A stretch of DNA of 39,374 bases from an uncultured Oscillospiraceae bacterium (GTDB lineage Bacteria; Bacillota; Clostridia; Oscillospirales; Oscillospiraceae), in assembly GCA_958436045.1 (NCBI GenBank), contig CAUBIP010000005.1, forward strand, positions 1 to 39,374, in the 5' to 3' direction. Shown here one piece after another: positions 24,672 to 33,723 of this stretch. A program made the position numbers and the translations under genes. The notes below the pieces were generated by a model. It saw only the letters and a list, made by a program, of their open reading frames with translations, was not told where the DNA came from and did no database searches. Each line of letters opens with the position of its first letter. The stretch's first letter is position 1.

Positions 24672-25153
24672 TCCAGAATGACATGCCAGGCGTCGACCAG
24701 CCGGGGCAGCGTCCAGGCGGCGTTGGCCGGGCTGGTGGAGGGCAGCTTTTCCGCGGGCAGCTTTGTTCGCGGTAGGAGGTATTTCTGGTACAGCTGCCAG
24801 GACGCCGTGCCGTTGCAATAGATTTTGTGAATCTTTGCAGTTTGCAGGATCGGGGTCAGGTCATTGGGCGTGACATTACGGATGCTGCTGTCACTGGAGC
24901 CAGTGATCTCGCAGCTGGCGATGGTATCCCACAGCGCGATCCCGTGGCCCAATAGCAGCGCCTGCTTTTCCGGGATCGTTTGCGGGACAGACGCGCCTGT
25001 CAGCGCTGCCAGGACCTGCCAAAAGCGGTTTTGCGGGTGGCCATAGAAAAACGCCGCCTCCCGTGATTTGACCGAAGGAAACGATCCTAAGATCAGGATC
25101 CGGCTTTCCGCGTCGTAGACCGGCGCAATGGTATGATGCAGAAATTCCGCCAT
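24668..25153 (-). CDS. Hypoxanthine/uracil-type DNA glycosylase (Mug/TDG-like)
   Basis: 161 residues. ILILGSFPSVKSREAAFFYG near 18-37 is the motif of DNA-deoxyinosine glycosylases in the uracil-DNA glycosylase superfamily. It is followed by GHPQNRFWQVL, GIALWDTIASCEITGSSD and the C-terminal LPSTSPANA motif. It removes deaminated bases from DNA. Start ATG at 25153 has GGAGGG seven bases upstream. It is the last gene of a minus-strand run. The window thus holds three base-excision repair genes (nfo, nth, this one), in separate units. Confidence 0.87.
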   Translation of the reverse strand: MAEFLHHTIAPVYDAESRILILGSFPSVKSREAAFFYGHPQNRFWQVLAALTGASVPQTIPEKQALLLGHGIALWDTIASCEITGSSDSSIRNVTPNDLTPILQTAKIHKIYCNGTASWQLYQKYLLPRTKLPAEKLPSTSPANAAWTLPRLVDAWHVILD

Positions 25154-25197
25154 GCTGCAGCCCTCCAATTATACTCTTGTCCCCTATCATAGCACAC

Positions 25198-25224
25198 AAA
25201 GCCGCCTTGGTCAAAGGCGGCTTT
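25198..25224 (-). terminator. Hairpin at the end of the flippase gene
   Basis: 11-bp arms (25198-25208 and 25214-25224) overlap the last codons and stop of the flippase gene; a short T run follows on the minus strand. Probably a terminator or attenuator before the glycosylase gene. Confidence 0.6.
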
Positions 25225-26722
25225 GCCGCTGCAGGAGATGGCGCATCCAGCGTAGGTCGCTGGGGCGCAGTGCGCGGCTTAGCCAGAGCAGGCAGACGAG
25301 CAGCGTCAGGTATCCGCCCCCGCCCAGCAGAACGGCGGGCAGGCAGCCAAAATGACGCAGCGCAGTCCGGCAGGCCAGGGCGCACAGCGCGGCGCAGCCC
25401 AGCATTTTCCCGGCAAAGACCCAGTCCGGCGTTTGCCCGGTGTGCCGGAGCAGCCGACCGATGCTGAGGCAGAAATTCACACTGTGGGAGACGGCGAAGG
25501 CCCAGTAATAGCCGTCGATGCCCCAGCGGGGCAGCAGCACGAGCAACAGGAGAATATCCAGCCCTGCGGTAATGCAGTTGTAGCGGACGGAGGCGACCTG
25601 TTGCCCCAAGCCCTTGAGCATGGCGTCCACGATCGCGTCCAGATATAGCAGCACCAGCAGCGGCGCGAACAGCTGCAGATAGTGCCCCGTCTGGGTGCCG
25701 GGATAGAGCAGCTCTGCCAGGGGCTTGGCCAGGCAAAAGGCGGCCCCGGCGATCGTACAGGCATATCCGGCCCCCAGATGCAGGCAGCGGCCTGTTAGGT
25801 AATGGACCCGCCGCTCACTTCCGGCGGCCGTACACCGGGCCAGCTCCGGGACAAGAAGGTCGGAGAAGGCGTAGAGCAGCGTCGCTGGGAACATCATCAC
25901 GGGAAAGACCATCCCGTGGATCGTGCCATAGGCGGCCAGGGCGTTTCCGTGGGCCAGGCCGTAGGCGGCCAGGCCCCGGGGAATGAGCAGGTGCTCCGTC
26001 GTGCTCAGGCTTGAGCGCAGCAGGTCGCTCAGCCCCAGCGGCACACAGAGCCGCAGCAGCTTGCGCCAGAGGCCGGGCGTCTTTTCAAGCTGGGCCGTCC
26101 GCTGGCTGCGCCGGTAGAGCAGGCCCAAAATCAGGCACAGGGCCACATCGCCCAGCCCGTTGACTGTTAGCAGAATGCGGCAGCATTGTACGCTGCCACT
26201 GGCGCGGGACAGCAGGAAGATATTAACCCCGAAGAGAAGCACCTGGAGCAGCAGCTCGACCGCCGTCAGCTGCTTGATCTTGACACAGGCGGTAAACCAG
26301 CCGCCCAGCACCGCACCGATGCACCCGGCAGGCAAAAAGGTTGCCAGGATACGCAGTGGCCCGGCGGCCTCCGGCGCCTGGAGCCAATGGCCGCTGATCC
26401 ACGGCGCTGCGGCAAAGAGCGCGACCCCGGCCAGGCAGCTGAGTGCGGTGCCATAGCACAGGCAGCAGGCGGTGACGGTCCGGGTGGAGGCATGGCGGCC
26501 CCGGGCGTCGGCAATCAGATACATCGCGCCGACCCGGACACCTGCGGTGCCCAGCGTTGCGGCGAGGATCCCAACGGTGCCAATCAGCTGCACCAGGCCG
26601 ATGCCCGCTGCGCCAATGTGCCCGGATAGCCAGATCTGAAACAGCATCCCGATGGTCCGCATCCAGATACTGGAGACGCTTAAAAACAGTGTGTGACGCA
26701 CCATGGTATTGCGAATCGGCAA
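25211..26722 (-). CDS. SpoVB/MviN-like polysaccharide or lipid-linked precursor flippase
   Basis: About 503 residues with 12-14 transmembrane segments. The N terminus (MVRHTLFLSVSSIWMRTIG, then GLVQLIGTVGILAATLGTAGVRVG) and the C-terminal repeat place it in the MOP flippase superfamily near stage V sporulation protein B. Such proteins move lipid-linked sugars or peptidoglycan precursors across the membrane. I prefer the TTG at 26722, which follows AGGGGG by about seven bases. The ATG at 26704 lacks a site; the frame extends to a GTG at 26770. The ribosome site is buried in a hairpin (26728-26759). Confidence 0.8.
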   Translation of the reverse strand: MPIRNTMVRHTLFLSVSSIWMRTIGMLFQIWLSGHIGAAGIGLVQLIGTVGILAATLGTAGVRVGAMYLIADARGRHASTRTVTACCLCYGTALSCLAGVALFAAAPWISGHWLQAPEAAGPLRILATFLPAGCIGAVLGGWFTACVKIKQLTAVELLLQVLLFGVNIFLLSRASGSVQCCRILLTVNGLGDVALCLILGLLYRRSQRTAQLEKTPGLWRKLLRLCVPLGLSDLLRSSLSTTEHLLIPRGLAAYGLAHGNALAAYGTIHGMVFPVMMFPATLLYAFSDLLVPELARCTAAGSERRVHYLTGRCLHLGAGYACTIAGAAFCLAKPLAELLYPGTQTGHYLQLFAPLLVLLYLDAIVDAMLKGLGQQVASVRYNCITAGLDILLLLVLLPRWGIDGYYWAFAVSHSVNFCLSIGRLLRHTGQTPDWVFAGKMLGCAALCALACRTALRHFGCLPAVLLGGGGYLTLLVCLLWLSRALRPSDLRWMRHLLQRQSRL

Positions 26723-26727
26723 ACGAA

Positions 26728-26759
26728 CACCCCCTGTCCCAGTGTATGGGCAGGGGGTG
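26728..26759 (-). promoter_or_regulatory. Hairpin covering the flippase ribosome site
   Basis: CACCCCCTG (26728-26736) pairs with CAGGGGGTG (26751-26759), extended by CCC/GGG inside. On the minus strand the AGGGGG of the likely ribosome site forms the 3' arm. It lacks a T run, so it is either an imperfect terminator of rsmE or a translational gate for the flippase. Confidence 0.6.
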
Positions 26760-26788
26760 CGGATTAGCACTGGGGCTCCCAGCGCGAC

Positions 26789-27520
26789 TCAAAATTCGCC
26801 TGTGGCGTAGAGCAGGGCGGACAGGGCGCAAAGCGGCGCTGTCTCGCAGCGCAGGATCCGGGGGCCCAAGGTGCAGATCTGCAGCCCGGCCTGTTGGGCG
26901 GCTTGGATCTCCTCCGGGGTAAAGCCGCCCTCCGGGCCTGTCATCAATGCGGCGGAGGAAAAGGTAGCGGCCCCAATGGCTTCCCGGAAGGTGCGGTGCT
27001 GTTCGTTTTCGTAAAACAGCACCGGCAGCTCTGCCTGGGCAGCCTGCGCCAAAGCTGCGTCAAAACTGGCCGCAGCTGTGACGGTCGGGATGCGGCCTCG
27101 GCCGGATTGGGCCGCGGCGGATGCGGCGATCTTATTCCAGCGCGCCAGCTTTTTGGTCAGCGCGCCTGCGTCCGGCGTTGAGACGCAGCGCTTAGAGGGG
27201 AAGGCGATGACCTCCGCCGCGCCGAGCTCCGTGGCCTTCTGGACCACGTGCTCTAGTTTATCTGCCTTGGCAAAGGCCAGAAAGATCCGGACAGCGCATT
27301 TGGCCTCCGCCGCAGTCGGTGCGCTGTGCCGGACAACGAGGCTGACCTGGCCCTGGCTGAGATCTGAGATGGTGCAGGTATGATCAGTCCCGTTGCCGTC
27401 GCAGACGGTGACGGTGTCGCCGGGTTTGAGCCGCAGGACCTTGGCATGGGCGGCGTTTTCCCCGGTGAGGGTCAAAAACGCGGGCTGCAGCTCGGCGACG
27501 GGCATGAAAAATTTAGGCAT
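26789..27520 (-). CDS. rsmE: 16S rRNA m3U1498 methyltransferase RsmE
   Basis: 243 residues. An N-terminal PUA-like domain (MPKFFMPVAEL, then HAKVLRLKPGDTVTVCDG) is followed by a SPOUT methyltransferase knot with LAFAKADKLEHVVQKATELG, ALMTGPEGGFTPEE and LGPRILRCETAPL near the C terminus. It methylates U1498 of 16S rRNA using AdoMet. The ATG at 27520 has AGGAG upstream. It lies 16 bases after the YczE-like gene on the same strand. Confidence 0.96.
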   Translation of the reverse strand: MPKFFMPVAELQPAFLTLTGENAAHAKVLRLKPGDTVTVCDGNGTDHTCTISDLSQGQVSLVVRHSAPTAAEAKCAVRIFLAFAKADKLEHVVQKATELGAAEVIAFPSKRCVSTPDAGALTKKLARWNKIAASAAAQSGRGRIPTVTAAASFDAALAQAAQAELPVLFYENEQHRTFREAIGAATFSSAALMTGPEGGFTPEEIQAAQQAGLQICTLGPRILRCETAPLCALSALLYATGEF

Positions 27521-27536
27521 AACGATTCGCTCCTGT

Positions 27537-28211
27537 TTAGGCTGAGATTTGCGGGGCATTGCCACGGAGCCGGCGCTCCAGCGGCGACTGCAGCAGGCGG
27601 ACAAAGCGTTTTACCACCAGCCCCGTCAGCAGGGCGGTGAGGATGGTCCCCTCCCGGATGCCGATGATCTTTCCTTGGAAAAATAGCAGCGACAACAGTA
27701 GTGCCAGCACCACACAGCAGACGTCAAAGGCGATCTTGAGATCGCCAAAATTTTTCCCGCTGACGTCAGAGATGGCCTTGACAAAGGCTTCACCGGAATT
27801 CAAAATCACATTGGCGATGACGGACAGACTGATGCCGAAGCCGAGGAGGATAATGCCGCACAGCACAAGCAGCAGACGCACCGGATAGTTGGGCACGGGG
27901 ATGGCGGCCACACAGGCCATGCCGAGGTCCGTGAACCACCCGAAGAGCAGCGAGAGCGGCAGCTGTAGCAGCTGTATCGGCTGAAACTGCCTGCGCAGGA
28001 TCAGGATCTGCCCGAGGATCAAAACGCAATTCCAAAGAATCAGCCAGACGCCCAGGGACAGGGCGGTGAACTTGCAGCTCAGGACATTGGCCGTCGACGA
28101 GATCGGCGAGACGCCGAGCTCTGCGTGTTTTGTTACAGCGACGCCGAAGGCGGCAAAGAGCAGACTGACGATGAATAAAAGATAGCGTTTTACGATTTCC
28201 GTGGGTTTCAT
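27537..28211 (-). CDS. YczE/YitT-like membrane protein (DUF6198-type)
   Basis: 224 residues with five predicted transmembrane segments. The start (RYLLFIVSLLFAAFGVAVTKHAELGVSPIS in sense, split here: RYLLFIVSLLF, then KHAELGVSPISS) and the segment LGFGISLSVIANVILNSGEA are typical of the YczE/YyaS family. Function is unknown. AGGA precedes the ATG at 28211. An extended -10 (TGcTATAAT at 28278-28268, minus strand) lies in the 238-base gap upstream, and the gap also has a small AAAGCCG/CGGCTTT hairpin. Confidence 0.8.
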   Translation of the reverse strand: MKPTEIVKRYLLFIVSLLFAAFGVAVTKHAELGVSPISSTANVLSCKFTALSLGVWLILWNCVLILGQILILRRQFQPIQLLQLPLSLLFGWFTDLGMACVAAIPVPNYPVRLLLVLCGIILLGFGISLSVIANVILNSGEAFVKAISDVSGKNFGDLKIAFDVCCVVLALLLSLLFFQGKIIGIREGTILTALLTGLVVKRFVRLLQSPLERRLRGNAPQISA

Positions 28212-28267
28212 GTGATTCCTGACTTCCTAATTTGCGGATCAAAGCCGTATGATTCCGCGGCTTTATT

Positions 28268-28278
28268 ATTATAGCATA
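28268..28278 (-). promoter_or_regulatory. Extended -10 promoter of the YczE-like/rsmE run
   Basis: Perfect TATAAT (28273-28268, minus strand) preceded by TGc; the -35 is poor. The predicted start is near 28261. Confidence 0.5.
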
Positions 28279-28449
28279 TCTGGTTTCGGATGCATAGCTT
28301 TTAACGTGAAAAGCTAAGACATCCGGGATCGTGCGCGACATTGCTTTACCGCTGGCGCGTTGCATTCGCCCCGGCGGTATGATACACCTGCCCGAGACCA
28401 CTTTGCCGCCGGTTTAGTTGAATGTGGCAAAACCAATGGAGGCGCAGCC

Positions 28450-29106
28450 ATGGGTTATATTGAAATGCAGCACAGCTATAAGCGCTACCATATGGGCAAT
28501 AGTGTGATCGAAGCCAATCGGGATGTGAGTTTCTCCATTGAGAAGGGCAAGCTGGCCATGATCCTCGGCAGCTCCGGCGCGGGGAAATCCACGGTGCTGA
28601 ATATCCTCATTCTTCCTGTTTACGGACCTGATTGCCGCCCATAAGGCAGAGCAGCTTGCGGCCGCGCGTCAGACGCTGGAGGCCGGGGAAGCGGACTATG
28701 CTGCCAAGCAGAAAGAATTTGACACCGTCCAGGCGCAGCTGCAGGCGGCCGGCGAGGTCCTTGCCCAGAAGAAGCAAGCGCTGGACCGGGCAGAGGCGGC
28801 CTATCAGGTCAAAAAGACGGCGGCGGAGCTTTCTGATTATATCCGCCTGGGCCAGCGCGTCAGCGGGAAGACGCTCACGCTCACGGCGCTGGGGATCCTG
28901 GTCGGGTTCGGGCTTGGCAATCTTCTGTATGACTATATCTTGCCGTCGTGCCGCCGGATGAGGTCATGTTCAACCCCACTCTTGGTTGGAATGCCTTTGT
29001 GATCCCAGTCATCGTGATCGTGGGGCTCACCGCTATTTTGGGCGCGCTCATCAACCGCAGACGCAAGCGCGTCGATATGCTGGAGGCGCTGAAGTCTGTC
29101 GATTAA
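28450..29106 (+). pseudogene. Deleted ABC transporter remnant (ATPase head joined to FtsX permease tail)
   Basis: The frame starts at 28450 with GGAGG seven bases before the ATG. It reads a MacB/LolD-like ATPase to the Walker A (LGSSGAGKSTVLNIL) and then breaks near 28610. The rest is the permease in another frame: a coiled coil (IAAHKAEQLAAARQTLEAGE onward) and the final FtsX-type segment (LTALGILVGFGLGNLLYDYIL). A one-base slip near 28943-28950 is needed to continue into PPDEVMFNPTLGWN and the true end LINRRRKRVDMLEALKSVD at 29106. Most of the ATPase and of the permease is missing. The coiled coil appears to abut the last FtsX segment directly, which suggests a second deletion. Not functional. 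Confidence 0.85.
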
Positions 29107-29116
29107 AAAGCATAGG

Positions 29117-29150
29117 AATGCCGCACCGGGAAACGGTGCGGCATTGGTGC
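29117..29150 (+). terminator. Terminator of the former ABC transporter operon
   Basis: Perfect 12-bp arms (29117-29128 and 29134-29145); the T stretch starts six bases later at 29151. Confidence 0.75.
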
Positions 29151-29202
29151 TTTTCGTGGCGCATTTTGAAAAAGCGCTGGAGGGATGCAGGCAAGAACAG
29201 AA

Positions 29203-29236
29203 AAAAGGCGATGCAGCAAATGCTGCACCGCCTTTT
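29203..29236 (-). terminator. Terminator of ssnA-ygfK
   Basis: AAAAGGCG-TGCAGCA pairs with TGCTGCA-CGCCTTTT (29203-29236, one mismatch), with A and T runs outside; works for the minus-strand unit. Confidence 0.85.
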
Positions 29237-29251
29237 GGTGTGTATGATCGC

Positions 29252-32200
29252 TTATTTGTACAGGTAGCTATACTTTTCCTTGATGGTGAGGATCAAGGTC
29301 TCGATGTCGGCGGGCAGATCGTTGTCCTTGCTCAGGTCAACGTCCTTCTCGCCATCCAGACGGATGCGAACCATATCGCCATCCAGGAACAGGACGCCGG
29401 CGTTTTTGGAGTCGACGAAGTCTTCCGCGGTCTGGAACAAGGTGAACTTGTCGTGGCAGGGCTCGGAAGCGTACGGGCAGTAGTGGGTGCAGTTGCCGCA
29501 CTCGTTGCACATCTTGTCGATATGGACGATCTCATGACGGCCGTCTGCCAGCTTGATGACGACATTGGCACGGTTCGGGCAGGAATCTGCGCAGTTTTCG
29601 CAAACCGTGTTGCAGTCGACGCAGCGGCTGGCTTCGCAGCAAGCGCACTTGGAGCACTTGAGAACTGCCTTCTTGGCAATGGCCTCTGCCTTGGTGACGT
29701 AAGCTGCTTCGGGAATCTCATAGGTATGTGCTTCACCGATGACGATCTCTGCAAACTTCGCTGCGTCGGCAATGCCTTCAACGACGGTCGCCGGGCCGCG
29801 GGTCGCGTCGCCTGCGGCATAGACGCCGGCAACGTTCGTCTCGAATGCGGGACGGCCCTTGGCGTCAACTTCGATGCCGTTTGCCTTCAGGAGCTCGGAA
29901 TCGACCTTTTCGCCGATGGCGGAGATGACCAGATCGCAGGGGATCTCCATGGTCTCGCCGGTAGCGACGGGACTGCGGCGGCCGGAAGCATCGGGCTCGC
30001 CCAGCTTCATGACGTTCAGCAGCAGCTTGCCGTCGGCCTGCTTCACAGGAGCGGCCAGCTCGACAAAGTTGACGCCTTCGTCAATGGCCAGCTGCAGCTC
30101 ATGCTCGTCAGCGGGCATGTACTTCTTCGTACGGCGGTAGACGATGGTGGAACGGGCGCCCATGCGCTTTGCAACGCGGGCAGCGTCCATCGCGGTGTTG
30201 CCAGCGCCGACAACGACGACATCGCCGCTCAGGCACGGCTTGACTTTGCCCTTCATTTCCTTCATCCAGCCGATGACGCCTGCGACATTGCCTTCGATGC
30301 CCAGCTCGCCAGCCTTCCAAGCGCCGACTGCGAACAGAATGTGGGTATAACCCATGCCCTTGAGCTCGTCAACGGAGGGGGCCGGAGCGCCCAGCTTGAC
30401 TTCGACGCCGTACTGCATCATCAGAGCGACGTCCTTGTCGATGGCTTCGTCAGAGATACGGAATGCGGGGATGACGTGACGCGGCACGCCGCCCAGCTGG
30501 TTCTCACGCTCAAAGATCGTGGTCGCGATACCGGCGCGGCCCAGGAAGTAAGCGGCTGCAATACCGGTCGGGCCGCCGCCGATGATGGCGACTTTCTTGC
30601 CAGCGACGGGAGCGGGCTTGCGGATGGAGGCCATCAGCGCGTTGTAGCCCTTCTTGGCGGCTTCCAGCTTCGTGTCACGGATCTGGACAGATTCTTCATA
30701 GAAATTCCGGGTGCACTTGTTCTGGCAGCGATGTGCGCAGATGGTGCCGGTGATGAACGGCAGCGCGTTCTTTTCCGTGATGAGCTTCAGGGCCGGACCA
30801 TACAGGCCCTTGCGGCACAGCTCGATGTATTCGGGGATGTCCTGCTCGATGGGGCAGCCGCCCTTACAGGGAGCCGTGAAACAGTCGATCAGGGGAACCT
30901 TCTTGTCGGACTTGCGCTCCGGCATCGGCTTGATGGACTTGGTGTGATGCCAGTTGGTGTGGCTGGCGGTGCTCAGATCAGAGATGGCAGCAGTGTCGGT
31001 GCCGGCAAATGCCTTGAAGGGCATGCCTTCGACCTTTTCGCACATCTGGATGAGGCGGTTGTATCCGCCGGGCTTCAGGATGGTGGTCGCCACGGTGATG
31101 GGCCAAATGCCTGCTGCGAAGATCTGGTCGCAGTTGAAAGCGTCAGCGCCGCCGGCGAAGGAGATCCGCATCTTGCCCTTAAACTGACGGGAAATGCGGT
31201 TGCACATCTCGATGGTCAGCGGGAACAGGGAACGGCCGGACATGTACATTTCGTCGTTGGGCAACTCGCCGCGGGTGGTGTCGACAGGGAAGGTGTTGGA
31301 GAGCTTCAGGCCAAATTCCAGACCCTTGCTGTCTGCCAGTGCTTGCAGACGCTCGAACATCGGGACAGCGTCGGCCCACTGCAGGTCTTCGTTGAAGTGA
31401 TGATCGTCGAAGACGATGTAGTCATAGCCCATGGAGTCCAGAATGGCGCGGGCGGTCTCGTAACCCAGGATGGTGGGGTTGCACTTAACAAAGGTGTGCA
31501 GGCCCTTTTCCTCGATCAGGTAAGAAGCGATGCGCTCGATCTCCTGGGGAGGACAGCCGTGCAGGGTGGAGACGGTGACGGAACGGGAGACGTTCGGGCT
31601 GATGGAAGCAATGTAATCCTTCTCTTCCGGGAACATCTCAGTCAGGACGGCAAGACATTCCTTAAACTGCTCGGAATTGGAGGCGTCCTTCATATTGTTG
31701 ATGTAGCTGTCGATCTTCGGGCCCTTGACGCCTTCGTAATCGTAGCCGACGGACATGTTAAAGACGAAACCGTCCGGATCGCCGAAGCCGAATTTCTTGC
31801 TGATGAGCTTCAGTGCGCACCAAGCCTTGATGTACTCGTTCTGCGCCTGGGGGATTGTTAGTTCCGTGGACCATTCCTGGTTGTAGCCTTCGTCCTTCGT
31901 CCAGATGCAGGGACGCGGAATACATGCGGCCAGCTCTTCGCCGTCCATCTTCTGACAGGTCTTGAGCTCGAAGAAGCGAGCGCCTGCCATGTAAGCGGCG
32001 ATGATGTTCTGCGACAGCTGGCTGTTGGGGCCTGCTGCGGGGCCGAACGGGGTCTCGATCTTTTCGCCGAAGATGGGCAGGGATTTGCCGCCGGCGTAGT
32101 AAGCTTTATGGATGCCGAAGATCTCGCCCTGGGTGGCGTATTCGGTGGTGATCCAGTTCATCAATTCGTTGAAGGGGATCGGGTACATTCTTTCAGACAT
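29252..32200 (-). CDS. ygfK: YgfK-type flavin/iron-sulfur oxidoreductase (putative selenate reductase subunit)
   Basis: 982 residues, full length for the family. The N-terminal 430 residues form a dihydroorotate dehydrogenase-like part (TPFGPAAGPNSQL near 50; SISPNVSRSVTVSTLHGCPP near 210). A glutamate synthase small-subunit-like part follows: Fe-S cysteines in CFTAPCKGGCP near 440, a FAD motif GGGPTGIAAAYFLG near 538 and an NAD(P)H motif VVGAGNTAMDAA near 660. The C terminus has two ferredoxin-like clusters (near 847 and 900; CNECGNCTHYCPY). In E. coli ygfK neighbours ssnA and xanthine dehydrogenase-like genes. In gut anaerobes it is part of the gene set required for uric acid breakdown. The ATG has AGGAGG upstream; it follows ssnA by 182 bases. 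Confidence 0.93.
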   Translation of the reverse strand: MSERMYPIPFNELMNWITTEYATQGEIFGIHKAYYAGGKSLPIFGEKIETPFGPAAGPNSQLSQNIIAAYMAGARFFELKTCQKMDGEELAACIPRPCIWTKDEGYNQEWSTELTIPQAQNEYIKAWCALKLISKKFGFGDPDGFVFNMSVGYDYEGVKGPKIDSYINNMKDASNSEQFKECLAVLTEMFPEEKDYIASISPNVSRSVTVSTLHGCPPQEIERIASYLIEEKGLHTFVKCNPTILGYETARAILDSMGYDYIVFDDHHFNEDLQWADAVPMFERLQALADSKGLEFGLKLSNTFPVDTTRGELPNDEMYMSGRSLFPLTIEMCNRISRQFKGKMRISFAGGADAFNCDQIFAAGIWPITVATTILKPGGYNRLIQMCEKVEGMPFKAFAGTDTAAISDLSTASHTNWHHTKSIKPMPERKSDKKVPLIDCFTAPCKGGCPIEQDIPEYIELCRKGLYGPALKLITEKNALPFITGTICAHRCQNKCTRNFYEESVQIRDTKLEAAKKGYNALMASIRKPAPVAGKKVAIIGGGPTGIAAAYFLGRAGIATTIFERENQLGGVPRHVIPAFRISDEAIDKDVALMMQYGVEVKLGAPAPSVDELKGMGYTHILFAVGAWKAGELGIEGNVAGVIGWMKEMKGKVKPCLSGDVVVVGAGNTAMDAARVAKRMGARSTIVYRRTKKYMPADEHELQLAIDEGVNFVELAAPVKQADGKLLLNVMKLGEPDASGRRSPVATGETMEIPCDLVISAIGEKVDSELLKANGIEVDAKGRPAFETNVAGVYAAGDATRGPATVVEGIADAAKFAEIVIGEAHTYEIPEAAYVTKAEAIAKKAVLKCSKCACCEASRCVDCNTVCENCADSCPNRANVVIKLADGRHEIVHIDKMCNECGNCTHYCPYASEPCHDKFTLFQTAEDFVDSKNAGVLFLDGDMVRIRLDGEKDVDLSKDNDLPADIETLILTIKEKYSYLYK

Positions 32201-32322
32201 TTGAATTCCTCCTGGTGTTGTGTTGCGTTTGCGTTTGCAAGCCGCGCCGGAGATGGCGGGCAGTCGGCGGCAGGATGCGCGCCGGTATTTCTGTTTTCTC
32301 CGATGCTTTTATGCCGCAGGGC

Positions 32323-32351
32323 GGCTACCCGGACGCTCCCGCCGGGCAGCC
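32323..32351 (-). promoter_or_regulatory. Intercistronic hairpin between ssnA and ygfK
   Basis: 10-bp arms (32323-32332 and 32342-32351, one G-U pair in the RNA) without a T run. It probably marks a processing or stability element in the shared mRNA. I see no separate promoter for ygfK with good spacing. Confidence 0.55.
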
Positions 32352-32382
32352 GCATCGTATTGCAGCGATTGCAGCGTCAGAA

Positions 32383-33723
32383 TTAGTACTGGCAGTGGTT
32401 CAGCTCGCCCCACAGGCCCTTGGCCTGCTCCAGGCAGCGGGCGTTGACGGCTTCTTCGTCGATGCCGATGAGCTCGCGGTCCTTCATGAGGATCTTGCCG
32501 TTAGCGATGGTGGTCTGGCACTGGCGGCCGGTCATGCCGAAGAGCATATGGCCGTCGATGTTGGCGTCGGAGAACGGGGTGTAGGGCTTGTAATCCATGA
32601 CGATAACATCAGCCGCAGCACCGGCTTCCAGAACGCCCAGCTTATCCGGGAAGTACTTGGCGCCGATCTTGGCGTTGTTCTTGAAGAGCATATCGGTCAC
32701 TTCGCACCAGCCGACGTTGGGCAGGCAGGCGTTGCTGCGCTGCGAGCACAGGGCGACCTTGATGGACTCGAGCATATCGTTGGTGTACTGGTCGGTGCCC
32801 ATGCCCAGCAGGATGCCAGCCTTGTACAGCGGCAGGACGGGGCAGATGCCGACGGCGTTGCTCATGTTGGATTCGGGGTTGTTGACGACCATGGTATTGG
32901 TTTCCTTGAGGATTTCAATCTCGGCCGTATTGACATGGATGCAGTGCCCCAGAATGGTCTTCGGGCCCAGAATGCCATGATCCTGCAGGCGCTGCACGGG
33001 GCGGCGGCCATAGTTCTGCAGGCTGTCATAGACGTCGTTCATGCCTTCGGAGACATGGATATGGAAGCCGGTGCGGCCATTGTTGGCTTCGACCATACGG
33101 TCAAAGGTCTTGTCGGAGATGGTGAACAGAGCGTGGCCGCCGAACATCGCTGCCAGCATCGGGTCCTTTTCCTTCTCACAGTAGGTGATGAAGTCTGCAT
33201 TTTCCTTGATGGCGGCTTTGGCCTTGTCCTCGCCGTCACGGTCGGAAACTTCGTAACACAGGCAGGAGCGGATGCCAAATTCCTTCGCGGATTCCGCGAT
33301 CTGGAACAGGGAGCCTTCGATGCCGCCGTAAGCTGCATGGTGGTCAAAGATCGTGGTAACGCCCTGCTTGATGCAATCCAGGTACAGGGAGTCGGCAGAA
33401 GCCTTTGTCCGCGGCAGGGTCAGCTTGCGGTCCAAAGACCACCAGGAGCCTTCCAGGACTTCCAGGAAGTTGGTGGGGTTATTGCCAACGATGGACAGGC
33501 CCCGGGCCAGGGAAGAGTAGATGTGCGTATGCGCGTTGATGAAAGCGGGCATGATGACGCCGCCCTTGGCATCGACAAACTCAGCGTCCGGATACTTTTT
33601 CTTCAGGTCGCTGGTGGTGCCGACTTCTTTGATCTTGGTGCCGTCGATCACTACGCCGCCGTCGGGCAGGTAGGGGGTGTCGGCACTGCGGGTGATCAGT
33701 CTACCGTTTGCAAGAATGTACAT
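32383..33723 (-). CDS. ssnA: SsnA-type amidohydrolase
   Basis: 446 residues, the length of the SsnA family. The metal site starts with FINAHTHIYSSLARG near residue 65, followed by FHIHVSEGMND near 225, LGHCIHVNTAEIEI near 260 and LGMGTDQYTNDM near 320. It belongs to the chlorohydrolase/guanine-deaminase branch of the amidohydrolases. SsnA genes occur beside ygfK in bacteria that use selenium-dependent molybdenum hydroxylases and in gut bacteria that break down uric acid; the exact reaction is unsettled. AAGGAGGA precedes the ATG. The gene is led by a structured leader with a terminator (33724-33883). Confidence 0.92.
   Translation of the reverse strand: MYILANGRLITRSADTPYLPDGGVVIDGTKIKEVGTTSDLKKKYPDAEFVDAKGGVIMPAFINAHTHIYSSLARGLSIVGNNPTNFLEVLEGSWWSLDRKLTLPRTKASADSLYLDCIKQGVTTIFDHHAAYGGIEGSLFQIAESAKEFGIRSCLCYEVSDRDGEDKAKAAIKENADFITYCEKEKDPMLAAMFGGHALFTISDKTFDRMVEANNGRTGFHIHVSEGMNDVYDSLQNYGRRPVQRLQDHGILGPKTILGHCIHVNTAEIEILKETNTMVVNNPESNMSNAVGICPVLPLYKAGILLGMGTDQYTNDMLESIKVALCSQRSNACLPNVGWCEVTDMLFKNNAKIGAKYFPDKLGVLEAGAAADVIVMDYKPYTPFSDANIDGHMLFGMTGRQCQTTIANGKILMKDRELIGIDEEAVNARCLEQAKGLWGELNHCQY

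Noticed and set aside
28450..28644. A functional short ATP-binding protein
   Set aside because: It has Walker A only; signature, Walker B and the rest of the ATPase are missing, so it is part of a deleted operon.
29144..31861. A 905-codon plus-strand open frame
   Set aside because: It is opposite ygfK, shows no domain or sensible ribosome site, and is explained by codon bias of the sense gene.
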